Counted from the stretch's first letter, positions 51,511 through 60,830 are shown. The stretch is 64,000 nt of DNA from CAVTWS01 sp963738445 (GCA_963738445.1 CAVTWS010000012.1:124001-188000), one strand, 5' to 3'. Program-made: numbers and translations. Notes: a model not told the origin generated them from the letters alone.

Positions 51511-52969
51511 GAGCCTGTCAAGTTGTTTGTGTAAGCGGGTGGGTCATGGGTGGTTTAGAGGTGGGGGTTGATGCGGTCGGGGTAGACGAGGGCGAGTTGT
51601 TCGAGGGCTTGTTTCCAGTTGGTGGTGACCTGGCCTTCGACGAGCCGGCCGGGGGCTCGTGCGTTCGCGGCCGGGTCGGCCCGTTCTCTGTGGCTCGTTC
51701 GCGGGCTCGTTTGTCCTCGATGTCGCAGATCGCCAGCCAGAGGAGCTTCACGACGGCGTGGTCGTTGGGGAAGTGCCCGCGGTTCTTGGTGACTTTGCGG
51801 AGCTGGTAGTTCAGCGACTCGATCGAGTTCGTGGTGTAGATCACTCGGCGTAGCGCTGGCGGGAACGCCAGGAACGGGATGAACCGTTCCCACGCGTCCC
51901 GGAACGCTTTGACCGTCGACGGATACTTCATTCCCAGCGGGGTCGCCTCGAACGCTTCGAGCTCGATCGAGCGCGCCGTCGGCGTTCGGGGCCGTGTAGA
52001 TCGGCTTCAACGCGGCGGCGACGGCTTTGCGGTCCTTGTAGTTCACGAACCGCATCGCGGCCCGGATCAGGTGCACGACACAGGTCTGCACGGTCGCTTG
52101 GGCCACGTGGCCGCGATCGCTTCGGGGAACCCGGTGAGCCCGTCACAGCACACGATCAACACGTCACGGACGCCCCGGTTGGCGAGCTCGGCGCACACCG
52201 CCGCCCAGAACTTGGCGCCCTCGGTGGCCTGGACCCAGATCCCCAGCACATGCTTGATGCCGTCGAAATCGACGCCGACGGCGATGTGGGCGGCCTTGTT
52301 GCGGACATGGCCGCCGTCGCGGACCTTCACCACGATGGCGTCGAGGTAGATCACCGGATACAACGCCTCCAGGGGCCGCTGCTGCCACGCCAGGACCTCG
52401 TCGGAGACGGCGTCGCAGATCTTGGAGATCGTCTCATGGGACAGCTCGGTGCCGATCGTGGCCGCGAGGTGATGGCCGATGTCGCGGATCGTCATCCCAC
52501 CCGCGTAGAGCGACACGATCATGGCGTCGAGCCCGTCGAGGCGCCGGGCGCCTTTGGGGACCAGCATCGGCATGAACGTCCCGTGACGGTCCCGCGGGAC
52601 CGCCAGCTCGACATCACCGATCTCCGACGCGACGGTCTTGGCGAAGGTGCCGTTACGGGAGTTCGGGAACACGCCGCGTCCGGGTCGCCACGGTCATAGC
52701 CGAGATGATCGGACAGCTCGGCGTCGCAAGCCCCGCTCCAGCGACGCCTTCAACATCCCTTTCAACAAACCGGCGTGGCCGCCGAGGGCCTCGCCCGCAT
52801 CGATCCGGGCGAAGATCTCATCAAGCGCCCCCGACGCCGCCAGCGAGTCAGCGATCTCCTTCTGCTGACGGCGCCGCTCCTCGCGATCCGGATCTCTCTT
52901 AGTCATAGTCATCAGTGTTCTCCAATCAGGGTCATGACCCGACCGCTTACACAAACGATTAGACACCCC
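51511..52969 (-). mobile_element. IS256-type insertion sequence inside the IS630-type transposase
   Basis: 1,459 bp bounded by related ends. The left end reads GAGCCTGTCAAGTTGTTTGT and on through GTAAGCGG; the right end, inverted, reads GGGGTGTCTAATCGTTTGTG and on through TAAGCGG. The shared inner block GTTTGTGTAAGCGG is identical and is followed by GGGTCATG on both sides. A 9-bp duplication flanks it. Length, ends and encoded transposase all fit the IS256 family. Confidence 0.9.
51555..52912 (-). pseudogene. IS256-family (MULE-type) transposase, about four frameshifts
   Basis: Start at ATG 52912 (MTMTKRDPDREERRRQQKEI) inside the element. The frame changes near 52690, 52100, 51960 and 51690. 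Family blocks in order are PNSRNGTFAKTV, RLDGLDAMIVSLYAGGMTIR, YPVIYLDAIVVKVRDGGHVR (first Asp), VLIVCCDGLTGFPEAI (second Asp), VHLIRAAMRFVNYKDRK, and IYTTNSIESLNYQLRKVTKN (catalytic Glu), ending ALVYPDRINPHL. All catalytic residues are kept. If the frameshifts are sequencing errors, this could be an active element. Confidence 0.88.
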
Positions 52970-52978
52970 GATGCAACC
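52970..52978. repeat. 9-bp target-site duplication, right copy
   Basis: GATGCAACC, identical to 51502-51510, directly after the right end of the IS256-type element and followed by CGG of the interrupted transposase. Confidence 0.88.
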
Positions 52979-54071
52979 CGGCGACGGTCACGAAGTGGCG
53001 GAACCGGTTCGCCCCCCGATCGCTCGACGGCCTGATCGACGAGCCCCGTCCGGCGCCGCACGCACGATCGGCGACGAGGTGGTCGAAGCAGATCGTGATC
53101 GAACGCTCGAGACCGTTCCGGGCGACGCGACGCACTGGTCGACGCGGGCCCTGGCCGCCAAGACGGGATCAGCCACCAAAGCGTGGCCGAGATCTGGCGG
53201 GCGTTCGGGCTCAAGCCGTGGCGCCAAGACGAGTTCAAGATCTCCCCCGACCCGCTCCTGGTGGAGAACATCCGCGACCTCGTCGGCTTGTACATGAACC
53301 CGCCCGTCAACGCGGCGGTGTTCGCCGTCGACGAGAAGCCGCAGATCCAGGCGCTCAACCGGACCGCCCCGACCCTGCCGATGCTGCCCACGACCCCGCC
53401 GCGGGCCACCCACGACTACGACCGCAACGGCACCCTCGACCTGTTCGCCGCGCTGAACATCGCCACCGGCACCGTCATCACATCACCTACGCCCGAACCA
53501 CACCTCAGCGGAGTTCATCAAGTTCCTGAACAAGATCAACCGCGAGGTCCCCGCCGACCTCGACGTCCACGTCATCGTGGACAACCTCTCGACCCACAAG
53601 ACCCCCGCCGTTCACCGGTGGCTGCTGCGCCACGGCCGGTTCCACTTCCACTTCACCCCCACTTACGGCTCCTGGATGAACCTCGTCGAACGATGGTTCT
53701 CCGCGTTCACCACCAAGAAACTCCAACGCTCCGCCCACGACTCAGTCGCCGACCTCGCCGCCGACATCACCGCATGGGTCGACTCACTGGAACGACCAAC
53801 CCGACCCCATTCGTGTGGAACAAGACCGCCGACGAGATCCTCGAAAAACTCGCCCGCTACTGCACCGCCGTCACCACCACCGAACATGACAACGCATCAA
53901 CCTGACAGGACACTAGGGGTATCACGGGTAACAGCCGTAATTGCCTCGCCAGATGCCGGGGAGCCTGCCGTCGAGTTCCCCGATCCGCCGCCCTGACTCA
54001 GCTCAGCCGACGCGAGGTCGACGATCGGCGGCGAACCATGGGAGGGTTGACCGCATCCAGGAGGAGCATCC

Positions 54072-55001
54072 ATGCGAGCAGTCCGCAACGCGGCACCGAC
54101 GGTCGAGGTCGTTGAGATCGACGAACCCGACGGTGAGGGTGAGCTGATCCGGGTCGCCGCGACGGGGATCTGCGCCTCGGACCTGAACTACCTGCGGTAC
54201 GGCAGCACCCAGATCGCCGGGCACGAGTTCGCCGGCACGTTGGCCAACGGCACCGCCGTGGCCGTGGAGGCGATCTTCGGGTGCGGCGAGTGCGCCCAAT
54301 GCGCCGACGGCAACTTCAACCGGTGTGAGCGGGGCCTCCAGGGGCTCGGGATGACCGATCCCGGCGGCATGTGCGAGTGGTTCCGGGCCCCGAGCCGAGC
54401 CCTGGTGCCCCTGCCCACCGGCCTGAACGTGGGCGACGCCTCGCTGGTCGAACCGGCGTCGGTGGCCCGCCACGCCTGTCACCTGGGTGGGGTCGGTCCG
54501 GGCCTGCGGGTCGCGGTGGTCGGAGCCGGCGCCATCGGGATCTTGACCGCGGCCGCCGCCCAGTCACTCGACGCGGCGGAGGTCGCCGTCGAGGCGCGAC
54601 ACCCCCACCAGCACGAGGCGCGCGAGCGGATCGGGGCGGTGGTGCCGAGCGGTGCCTACGACCTGGTCCTGGAAACGGCGGGGAGCGAGAGTGGTCTTCG
54701 CCGCGCCGTCGAGCTGGCCCGGCCCGGCGCCACCATCGTGCATCTCGGCGTGTACGACCCGGCGGTCGTGTGGCCCATGCACGAGTTGTTCATGAAGGAG
54801 GTCGCCCTCCGGCCGTCGCTCGGGTACTGCGGCCACCACGGCCGGCGGGAGTTCGCCGAGTCCGCCGACCTGCTGGCGTCTCGCCCGGAGCTGGCCGAGA
54901 TGCTGATCACCCATCGGTTCCCGATGGAGGACGCGCCGGAGGCGTTCCGGGTCGCCCAGGACCGCTCGGCGGGCGTGTTTCGGGTCATCGTCGAGTCGTA
55001 G
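54072..55001 (+). CDS. zinc-dependent medium-chain dehydrogenase
   Basis: 309 residues; AGGAGGAG sits just upstream of the ATG. GICASDLNYL (catalytic Cys), GHEFAG (catalytic His/Glu), FGCGECAQCADGNFNRC (four structural-zinc Cys) and VVGAGAIGILTAAAAQ (NAD loop) identify the MDR zinc alcohol-dehydrogenase family. It is about 30-40 residues shorter than typical members, mainly in the cofactor domain (VEARHPHQHEARERIGA follows the loop directly). Likely oxidises an alcohol in the downstream cluster. Clean frame, in contrast to the mobile-element region that ends 160 bases upstream. Confidence 0.88.
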   Translation: MRAVRNAAPTVEVVEIDEPDGEGELIRVAATGICASDLNYLRYGSTQIAGHEFAGTLANGTAVAVEAIFGCGECAQCADGNFNRCERGLQGLGMTDPGGMCEWFRAPSRALVPLPTGLNVGDASLVEPASVARHACHLGGVGPGLRVAVVGAGAIGILTAAAAQSLDAAEVAVEARHPHQHEARERIGAVVPSGAYDLVLETAGSESGLRRAVELARPGATIVHLGVYDPAVVWPMHELFMKEVALRPSLGYCGHHGRREFAESADLLASRPELAEMLITHRFPMEDAPEAFRVAQDRSAGVFRVIVES

Positions 55002-55020
55002 CAAGGAGCCCGCGCCGCCA

Positions 55021-56342
55021 TGAGCACCACCGAGATCGAGTCCGCCTGGCCGAGGTACCCCGGATACCGGATCACCGCGACCCGGGTCGACGGTGTCGGC
55101 CGCGTCCGCCGGGGCGATCAGGTGCTGGCCGAGAGCGACCGGTGTCTCGTCGTCGCCGAGTCCGACCACCTCGACCAGCTGTACTTCCCAGCCGATTCCG
55201 TGCGGTGGGAGCTCTTCGAACCGACCGACCAGCACACCGTCTGCCCCTTCAAGGGCCAGGCGTCGTACTGGTCCCTGGCCACCGGCGGGGAGCGGTTGGA
55301 GAACGTCGCCTGGTCGTATCCCACGACGTTCGACGAGGTGGCGGGGATCCGCGGCTTCGTGGCGTTCTACGCCGATCGGCTGGACATCACCGTCACCGAG
55401 CAGTGGTCCGACGATCCGCGAGACCACATCACCAAACGGTTCCCGGTGTGGGGCTCGGCCGAGGACCTCCTCGGGCTCATGGACGTGGCGCCGGTCGGCG
55501 ACAACCGTTTCGTGGCCCCGACCTATCCCGACCCTCCCTACGGCACGTTCTTCGAGTCGGCCCGGGCCTACACGATCCGCAACGTCATCGAGGGCGGCCA
55601 ACTGCTCGGCGATCTCATCGTCGCCGCCTCCAAGAGCGCGCCAGGGAAGCGGGTCACCTCGGCGTTCGCCATGTTCCTCAAGGCCGCGTCATTCGACGAC
55701 CGCCTCGACATCGAGGTCGACGTGTTGCGATCCGGCCGCATGGTGGCCGCCACCGATGTCCGGATAAGTCAACTGGGCTCGTTGCGCTGTGCCGGCATGG
55801 CACTGCTCGACGCCGGTGCGGAGGAGGCGCTCCGCCTCGTCGCCCCGATGCCCGAGGTCGCCGGTCCCTACGACAGTCCGACCCTCGACATGTCGGTCTA
55901 CGGCCGCGACCTCCGTGAGGTCGACGGCAGCTACCGGGCCCGGCGGCTTGAGGTCGGCCCGCCGGAGGTGCACGTATGGGCCCGCTTCCGGAATGCCCCG
56001 CCCGAGCAGTATCAGCACCAGGCGTTGCTCGCGCAGGCGACCACGCACTGGACCATCGGCGCCGCGATGCGCCCCGTCGACGGCATGAGCGAGGACGACG
56101 CCCACGTGACCGTCTCGACCGGTCCGCTCTCGGTGTCGATCGCCTTCCATGACGAGATCGACGTCACCCAGTGGATGCTGTACTCGAATCCGGCCATCTA
56201 CTCGGGTCACGGATCGTCCCAGGGCGAAGGGCGGGTCTACTCCATCGACGGCCGCCTGCTGGCCTCGTACTCCGTCCAGGCGATGATCCGCCCGTTCACG
56301 GCGCCCCCGGACACCATGGGTGGCTACCAGACGGCCATGTGA
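55021..56342 (+). CDS. DUF427 - TesB-like thioesterase fusion protein
   Basis: 440 residues. Residues about 10-125 are a DUF427 domain (TDQHTVCPFKGQASYWSLAT, then VAWSYPTTFDEVAGIRGFVA). Residues about 150-435 are a TesB-type double hotdog (ARAYTIRNVIEGGQLLGDLI, ALLAQATTHWTIGAAMRPVD, QWMLYSNPAIYSGHGSSQGE). TesB proteins hydrolyse acyl-CoA; DUF427 has no known activity. The fusion links the two physically. It starts 19 bases after the dehydrogenase and precedes the nitroreductase, so the three are probably one operon. Confidence 0.82.
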
Positions 56343-56400
56343 CCGGTCGAGCGGTCGGCCAACGGAGCAGGCGACGAGCAGACCAACGAAAGGGACGAAG

Positions 56401-57018
56401 GTGACGATCGTGGATGATGACGGGTTCTTCGCCGTGGCCGGACGTCAGCGGGCCTGCCGCCAGTACACCGACGAACCGGTCGACGACGCCTCCGTCGCCC
56501 GGGTGTTGGAGGCGGCGTGCTGGGCGCCGAGCGCCGAGAACCGCCAGCCGTGGCGGTTTGTCGTGGTCCGTGACGCCGCCACCCGGTCCGCCTTCGGCGA
56601 GCTCATGCGTGAGCTGTGGGAGATGGGCGGGCGGAGCATCACACAGGCCCGCGTGCCCGACGCTCTGTTCCGTGACGTCGACCGGGGGCTGGGCGGCGGT
56701 GAGCTGGCCGCCGCGCCCGTGCTCATCGTGGTCGGCGCCGACACCACGTTCGTCGACCGGTCCCAGATCGCCTCCTCGGTCGTGCCCGCCGTGCAGAACC
56801 TCCTGCTGGCCGCCACGGCGATCGGGTTGGGGAGCTGCCTCACCACGATCGCCACGGTGCGCGCCGACGACGTCCGGAACCTGGTGGGTTTCCCGGCGGA
56901 GATCCACCCGGTGGCGGTCGTCCCGATCGGACACCCGGCTCGCCCGCTCGGACCACCTCGCCGTCATCCGATCGCCACGAAGACATCGCGGGACCGCTAC
57001 GGCACCCCGTGGACCTGA
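56401..57018 (+). CDS. nitroreductase-family flavoprotein
   Basis: 205 residues from GTG 56401. QRACRQYTDEPVDDASVARV (FMN phosphate Arg), ACWAPSAENRQPWRFVVVRD and AVQNLLLAATAIGLGSCLTT are the three standard FMN/dimer blocks. Such enzymes reduce nitro groups, quinones or enones, or act in ring reduction using NAD(P)H. Last gene of the rightward set; the convergent SDR ends 13 bases away. Confidence 0.9.
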   Translation: MTIVDDDGFFAVAGRQRACRQYTDEPVDDASVARVLEAACWAPSAENRQPWRFVVVRDAATRSAFGELMRELWEMGGRSITQARVPDALFRDVDRGLGGGELAAAPVLIVVGADTTFVDRSQIASSVVPAVQNLLLAATAIGLGSCLTTIATVRADDVRNLVGFPAEIHPVAVVPIGHPARPLGPPRRHPIATKTSRDRYGTPWT

Positions 57019-57031
57019 CCGCCCGGGCCGA

Positions 57032-57952
57032 TCAGAGGTCGAGGCCGAGGTGGGCGAGGAACGCGGCCGACCAGGCGTTGAGGTCGGCCGGCACCGTGTA
57101 GGTGTCCGTGACATTGATGCGATCCCAATGACCGGCGACGTCCTCGATCGTGGGCGCCGGCGACGCGGCGACGTACCCGTCAGTGCAGGCGATGAAGATC
57201 CGCGCGAAACGTCCGCCGCCCGCGGCGTAGATCTCGCCGGTCACCGGGCAGTCCTCGTGGGCCAGAAAGGCCGCCATGGGCGCCACCAACCGGGGTGACA
57301 TGGGTCCCACGTCCTCGTCGAGCTTGTGCTCAGGGACGCCGGCCATCCGGGTCACCGCCGCCGGCGCGATCACGTTGACCCGGATGCCGTGCCCGGCCCC
57401 TGCGGTGGCCAGGCTCCGCGTGAGCCCGACCACGCCCGCCTTGGCGGTGGCGTAGGCCAGGTTGACGGGAAGCCCGAACATGCCGGCAGACGCCGTCATC
57501 ACGATCCGCCCGTATCCCTGATCGACCATGGTCGACCAGGCGGCGCGGGTGGTGTTGAAGGAGCCGTACAGGTGCACCGCCAGGTGGCGGGCCAGGTTGT
57601 CGGCATCGGCCTCGGGCAGGCCGGCCCAGCGGATGATGCCTGCGTTGTTGACGACGATGTCGATGCGCCCGAACGTCCGGATCGCCTGATCGATGACGGC
57701 CGCGCCGCCTTCGGGGGTCGAGATGTCGCTGCGGTCGGCCACGCCGATGCCACCCGACGCCTCGATCTCGGCGACCACCGCGGCCGCTGGCCCGCCGTCG
57801 GAGCCGTCACCGTCCATCGACCCGCCCAGATCGTTGACGACGACGCTCGCCCCGCGCTCGGCCAGCAGGAGCGCGTAGGCGCGTCCCATGCCTCGCCCGG
57901 CGCCGGTGACGACAGCGACGCGACCGTTGAAATTGAGTGGACTGTCCGGCAT
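57032..57952 (-). CDS. SDR resembling the dehydrogenase domain of MFE-2 (3-hydroxyacyl-CoA/hydroxysteroid type)
   Basis: 306 residues. VAVVTGAGRGMGRAYALLLA, the VVNDLGGSMDGDGSDGG insertion typical of MFE-2/HSD17B4-like SDRs, VVNNAGI, VMTASAGMFGLPVNLAYATA (Tyr and Lys of YxxxK in AYATAK) and VNVIAPAAVTRMAG are all present. The C-terminal about 60 residues (GRFARIFIACTDGYVA onward) are an extra tail common to this group. Probably a 3-hydroxyacyl-CoA dehydrogenase. Reads leftward from the 57953-58159 divergent region. Confidence 0.88.
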   Translation of the reverse strand: MPDSPLNFNGRVAVVTGAGRGMGRAYALLLAERGASVVVNDLGGSMDGDGSDGGPAAAVVAEIEASGGIGVADRSDISTPEGGAAVIDQAIRTFGRIDIVVNNAGIIRWAGLPEADADNLARHLAVHLYGSFNTTRAAWSTMVDQGYGRIVMTASAGMFGLPVNLAYATAKAGVVGLTRSLATAGAGHGIRVNVIAPAAVTRMAGVPEHKLDEDVGPMSPRLVAPMAAFLAHEDCPVTGEIYAAGGGRFARIFIACTDGYVAASPAPTIEDVAGHWDRINVTDTYTVPADLNAWSAAFLAHLGLDL

Positions 57953-58028
57953 CGGCAGCGGCCCTCCGTGCGGCCGGACCCTAATGGCGCGCGCCGGTAG
58001 GCACACGGCATCCGCGCGGACCGTTGGG

Positions 58029-58052
58029 ATCTGGCCTGCTCACAGGCCAGAT
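58029..58052. promoter_or_regulatory. perfect 10-bp-arm palindrome in divergent promoter
   Basis: ATCTGGCCTG, CTCA, CAGGCCAGAT: a 24-bp perfect inverted repeat between the SDR start (57952) and the cyclase start (58160). Because the genes diverge, an operator (GntR/TetR/FadR class size) is more likely than a terminator. Confidence 0.6.
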
Positions 58053-58117
58053 TTCGACGCTGTGCTACCAGCCGGTCGGCTTGCGGCAACGATGGGTGTG
58101 TTGACCCCTCGGTACAC

Positions 58118-58145
58118 GGCCGTCCATGCTGGGCCGTCCATGCTG
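58118..58145. repeat. 14-bp perfect tandem repeat upstream of the cyclase
   Basis: GGCCGTCCATGCTG occurs at 58118-58131 and again at 58132-58145 with no mismatch, 14 bases before the GTG start at 58160. A TTGACC lies at 58101-58106. It could be a direct-repeat binding site or simple slippage; it may also overlap the 5' untranslated leader. Confidence 0.6.
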
Positions 58146-58159
58146 CCGGGGGAGTTCGA

Positions 58160-59215
58160 GTGACGAAACGATGGAGTCGACGTCCGGAGGGCTCGACCTG
58201 GGGCGACTTCGGCGACGACGACGAGCTCGGTCGCCTCAACCTGCTGACCCCCGCGAAGGTGCTCGAAGGGGTGAGGGAGATCGAAGCCGGCCGGAGCTTC
58301 TGCCTGAGCCTGCCCCTCGACTTCCCGGGGGGCACCGCGCTGAACCAGCGTCGGTACCCGCCCGTCCTGTCGCCCACCGAGGACATGGCGGGCAACCCCG
58401 AAAGCTTCTACAACGTCCACATGAGCGCCATGCCCGAGGGCGGGAAACGGTTCATCGACGTCTGGGCTGACGACGTGGTCACGATGTCGCTGCAGTACTC
58501 GACCCAGTGGGACGCCTTCGCCCACGTCGGCGCCGAGTTCGACGCCGACGGCGACGGAATCGACGAAGCCGTCTACTACAACGGCTACCGGGCGGGGATC
58601 GACCTGGTCGGCCCCTCGACCGATGCGCGCGGCGACGGCAGCGGCCACCGGTGCTTCGCCCATCACCTGGGCATCGAGCACATGGCATACAAGGGGGTGC
58701 AGGGCCGCGGCGTGCTGGTCGACCTCGCCCACCATCTAGGCCATGACTGGCAAGGGGTGAGCCTGGCCACCTTGAAGGAGATCATGGCGGCCGACCGCGT
58801 GGTGGTCGAGCCCGGTGACATGCTGATCCTCCACACCGGGTTCGCGACCAAGGTCCTGGAGTGGGATCGGGCACCGGACCCGGTGAAGATCCACTCGATG
58901 TGCACCTACCTCGACAGCACGGACAAGGAGCTGCTCGAGTGGATCAGCGAGTCGCAGATCTCGGCGCTCGTGGCGGACAACTACGCGGTCGAGGGCTTCG
59001 TCGGCCGTGACCCGACCGCGACCCGACACTCGCTGCTGCCGATCCACCATCTGTGCCTGTTCCGGCTCGGCGTACCGCTGGGGGAGATGTGGTACCTCGA
59101 CGAACTGGCCGCCTGGCTCCGCGAGAACGAGCGCAGCCGGTTCTTCCTGACCGCACCGCCCTTGCGCCTGCCCGGGGCGGCGGGATCCCCTACGACCCCG
59201 ATCGCGACAGTTTGA
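58160..59215 (+). CDS. cyclase-family (kynurenine-formamidase-like) hydrolase
   Basis: 351 residues from GTG 58160. TWGDFGDDDELGRLNLLTP at the start, YSTQWDAFAHVGAEFD (H-x-x-x-metal region), GRGVLVDLAHHLGHDWQG, GDMLILHTGF and LLPIHHLCLFRLGVPLGEMW are the pattern of the large Cyclase (PF04199) subgroup in actinobacteria. These metal hydrolases cleave amides, lactones or cyclic diketones. The 3' end overlaps the convergent flavin monooxygenase by 26 bases; its substrate could be that enzyme's ester or lactone product. Confidence 0.88.
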   Translation: MTKRWSRRPEGSTWGDFGDDDELGRLNLLTPAKVLEGVREIEAGRSFCLSLPLDFPGGTALNQRRYPPVLSPTEDMAGNPESFYNVHMSAMPEGGKRFIDVWADDVVTMSLQYSTQWDAFAHVGAEFDADGDGIDEAVYYNGYRAGIDLVGPSTDARGDGSGHRCFAHHLGIEHMAYKGVQGRGVLVDLAHHLGHDWQGVSLATLKEIMAADRVVVEPGDMLILHTGFATKVLEWDRAPDPVKIHSMCTYLDSTDKELLEWISESQISALVADNYAVEGFVGRDPTATRHSLLPIHHLCLFRLGVPLGEMWYLDELAAWLRENERSRFFLTAPPLRLPGAAGSPTTPIATV

Positions 59216-60830
59216 ACGCCGTGTAGTCGTTCTCGACCACATCGGCGATCGCCGAGAACAACTTCGGACGGCCGCCCGAGTTGAGCAGGTACCGCACCGG
59301 CTTCCCGGGGATGTTGGTGCCGTAGTAATAGCTGCTCTCGCCGAACGGCGAGTGTCGGGCCAGCTTGTCGACCATGCGGGTCCAGTCATCCTCGGCCGAT
59401 GGCTCGACCTCGATGATGTCGAAGCCGTGATCCCGGGCGTACACGATGGTGCCGGTCACGAAGTCGACCTGGTCGGCGTTGTACTGCGGGTTGTTGCCGG
59501 CGGCGGCGTGCGGCCCACCGGGGAAGAACAGGTTGGGGAAGCCCACGGTCTGGACGCCGAGGAAGGTGGCTGGGCCGTCGGCCCACACCTCCTCGAGGCG
59601 CACCCCGTCGAGGCCTCGGATGCCCATGCGGTTGAGGGCCCCCGTGCCGAAGTCGAAACCGGTCGCCCACACGATGATGTCGAACTCGCGGACGGCGTCG
59701 GCCGTCTCGATCCCGGTCTCGGTGAGCCGAAGCATCGGAAAGGTCCGGAGGTCGACGAGGGACACCTTGGGGTCGTTGAACGCCTCGTAGTACCCGGTCA
59801 CGAACGGGGGCCGTTTCTCGGCGAACCGGTGATCCTTGGGGATCAGGAGGTCGGCCGTGGCGGGATCGTCGACGATGCTGCGGATCTTCTGCTCGAGGAA
59901 CTCGCACCACTCGGCGTTGGCGGCCCGGTCGAGCATGAGGTCGGTGTAGTGGCTGTTCAGCTTCGAGAAGCCGGGGCTGTTCCACATCGTCTCGTAGAAC
60001 GCCCACCGCTCCTCCTTCGAGTCGTCGAAGGTGGCGCGGTCGTGGGCGGTATGAAGGAATCCGTGCAACGACGTGTTCAACGTGGTGCGGATGGCCTCGT
60101 AGTCCGCTCGGAGCCGGGCGTTCTCCTCCGCGGTGATCGGCGCGTTGTTGAGCGGGGTGCACCAGGTCGGGGTGCGCTGGTACACCGTGAGGGAGGCGAC
60201 ATCGGCCACGATCTCGGGGATGACCTGCACCCCACTGGAGCCGGTACCGACGACGGCCACTCGTTGGCCCGTGAAGTCGACCGGCGTCGACGGCCACAAC
60301 CCCGTGTGATGGGCCTCGCCGCGAAAGTCGTCGCGGCTGGGCACGTCGGGGAAGAACGGGATGGAGAGCACGCCGGTGGCGGCGATCAGATAGCGAGCGC
60401 GGAACGTCCGGCCGTCGGTTGCCTCGACCGTCCAGGTGCCCGAGGGCTGGTTGTACGTGGCCGCGCTGACCCGGGTGCCGAAGCGGATGTGGTCCCGCAG
60501 GCCGAAACGGTCGACGACATGGTTGAAGTAGCGCTCGGTCTCGGGCTGCTCGGCGAACCGCTCCTGCCACTCCCACTCGTCGAACAGCTCCGGTGAGAAC
60601 ACGTAACCGTACGTGTAGCTCTCCGAATCGAACCGGGCCCCGGGATAGCGGTTCCAGTACCAGGTACCGCCCACTCCGTCGCCCGCTTCGAGCAACGTGA
60701 CGGAGAACCCGGCCTCGAGCGCCCGGTAGAGCTGGTAGATGCCGGTCACCCCGGCACCGACGATCAGCACATCGACATCGGCGGCAAGCTCCGGTGAGCC
60801 GGCTGCGGGCGTTCGGCTCGAGGGCTCCAT
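59190..60830 (-). CDS. Baeyer-Villiger monooxygenase (cyclohexanone/cyclododecanone-type layout)
   Basis: 546 residues from ATG 60830 (an upstream ATG at 60845 is less likely). VDVLIVGAGVTGIYQLYRAL (FAD), GGTWYWNRYPGARFDSESYT, the BVMO fingerprint FRGEAHHTGLWP, VAVVGTGSSGVQVIPE (NADP) and KRPPFVTGYYEAFNDPKVSL match type I BVMOs. It lacks the N-terminal extension of the other two flavin monooxygenases in the window and so belongs to a different subfamily. It diverges from the Rieske oxygenase across an 84-base region with a TetR-like site. Confidence 0.92.
   Translation of the reverse strand: MEPSSRTPAAGSPELAADVDVLIVGAGVTGIYQLYRALEAGFSVTLLEAGDGVGGTWYWNRYPGARFDSESYTYGYVFSPELFDEWEWQERFAEQPETERYFNHVVDRFGLRDHIRFGTRVSAATYNQPSGTWTVEATDGRTFRARYLIAATGVLSIPFFPDVPSRDDFRGEAHHTGLWPSTPVDFTGQRVAVVGTGSSGVQVIPEIVADVASLTVYQRTPTWCTPLNNAPITAEENARLRADYEAIRTTLNTSLHGFLHTAHDRATFDDSKEERWAFYETMWNSPGFSKLNSHYTDLMLDRAANAEWCEFLEQKIRSIVDDPATADLLIPKDHRFAEKRPPFVTGYYEAFNDPKVSLVDLRTFPMLRLTETGIETADAVREFDIIVWATGFDFGTGALNRMGIRGLDGVRLEEVWADGPATFLGVQTVGFPNLFFPGGPHAAAGNNPQYNADQVDFVTGTIVYARDHGFDIIEVEPSAEDDWTRMVDKLARHSPFGESSYYYGTNIPGKPVRYLLNSGGRPKLFSAIADVVENDYTAFKLSRSGS

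Larger units (their letters stand above)
51331..53905 (+). pseudogene. IS630-family transposase split by IS insertion and frameshifts
   Basis: ATG 51331 with GGAGGA five bases upstream: MAKRGRPTVEIT, then in shifting frames DERRQLESWTV, SSAQALAMRCRIILACADPE and VADRVGCN. The reading stops at the 51511 junction and resumes at 52979: NPATVTKWRNRF, SLDGLIDEPRP. Further on come AVFAVDEKPQIQALNR (first Asp), HVIVDNLSTHKTPAVHRWLL (second Asp) and SWMNLVERWFSAF (Glu), a complete DDE triad, ending at 53905. Joining across the inserted element restores G-C-N-P-A-T-V-T-K-W in frame. Not functional as it stands. Confidence 0.85.
51228..53915 (+). mobile_element. IS630-type insertion sequence, interrupted by an IS256-type element
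   Basis: Imperfect terminal inverted repeats: 51228-51249 (AGTGCCCTGCAAGGTTGTTCC...) and the complement of 53893-53914 (AGTGTCCTGTCAGGTTGATG...), 17 of 22 matching. The right end abuts a TA (53914-53915), as expected for IS630/mariner-type insertion. Without the 1,459-bp inner element and one copy of its 9-bp duplication the element is about 1.2 kb, normal for the family. Its left end is 60 bases upstream of the metalloprotease start. Confidence 0.75.

Noticed and set aside
53926..53996. possible C-terminal scrap of a gene cut by the IS630-type element (VTAVIASPDAGEPAVEF)
   Set aside because: Too short and unmatched to any family; may be chance reading after the element end.
58029..58052. 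Rho-independent terminator
   Set aside because: It lies between divergent gene starts and has only a three-base T run, so an operator role fits better.
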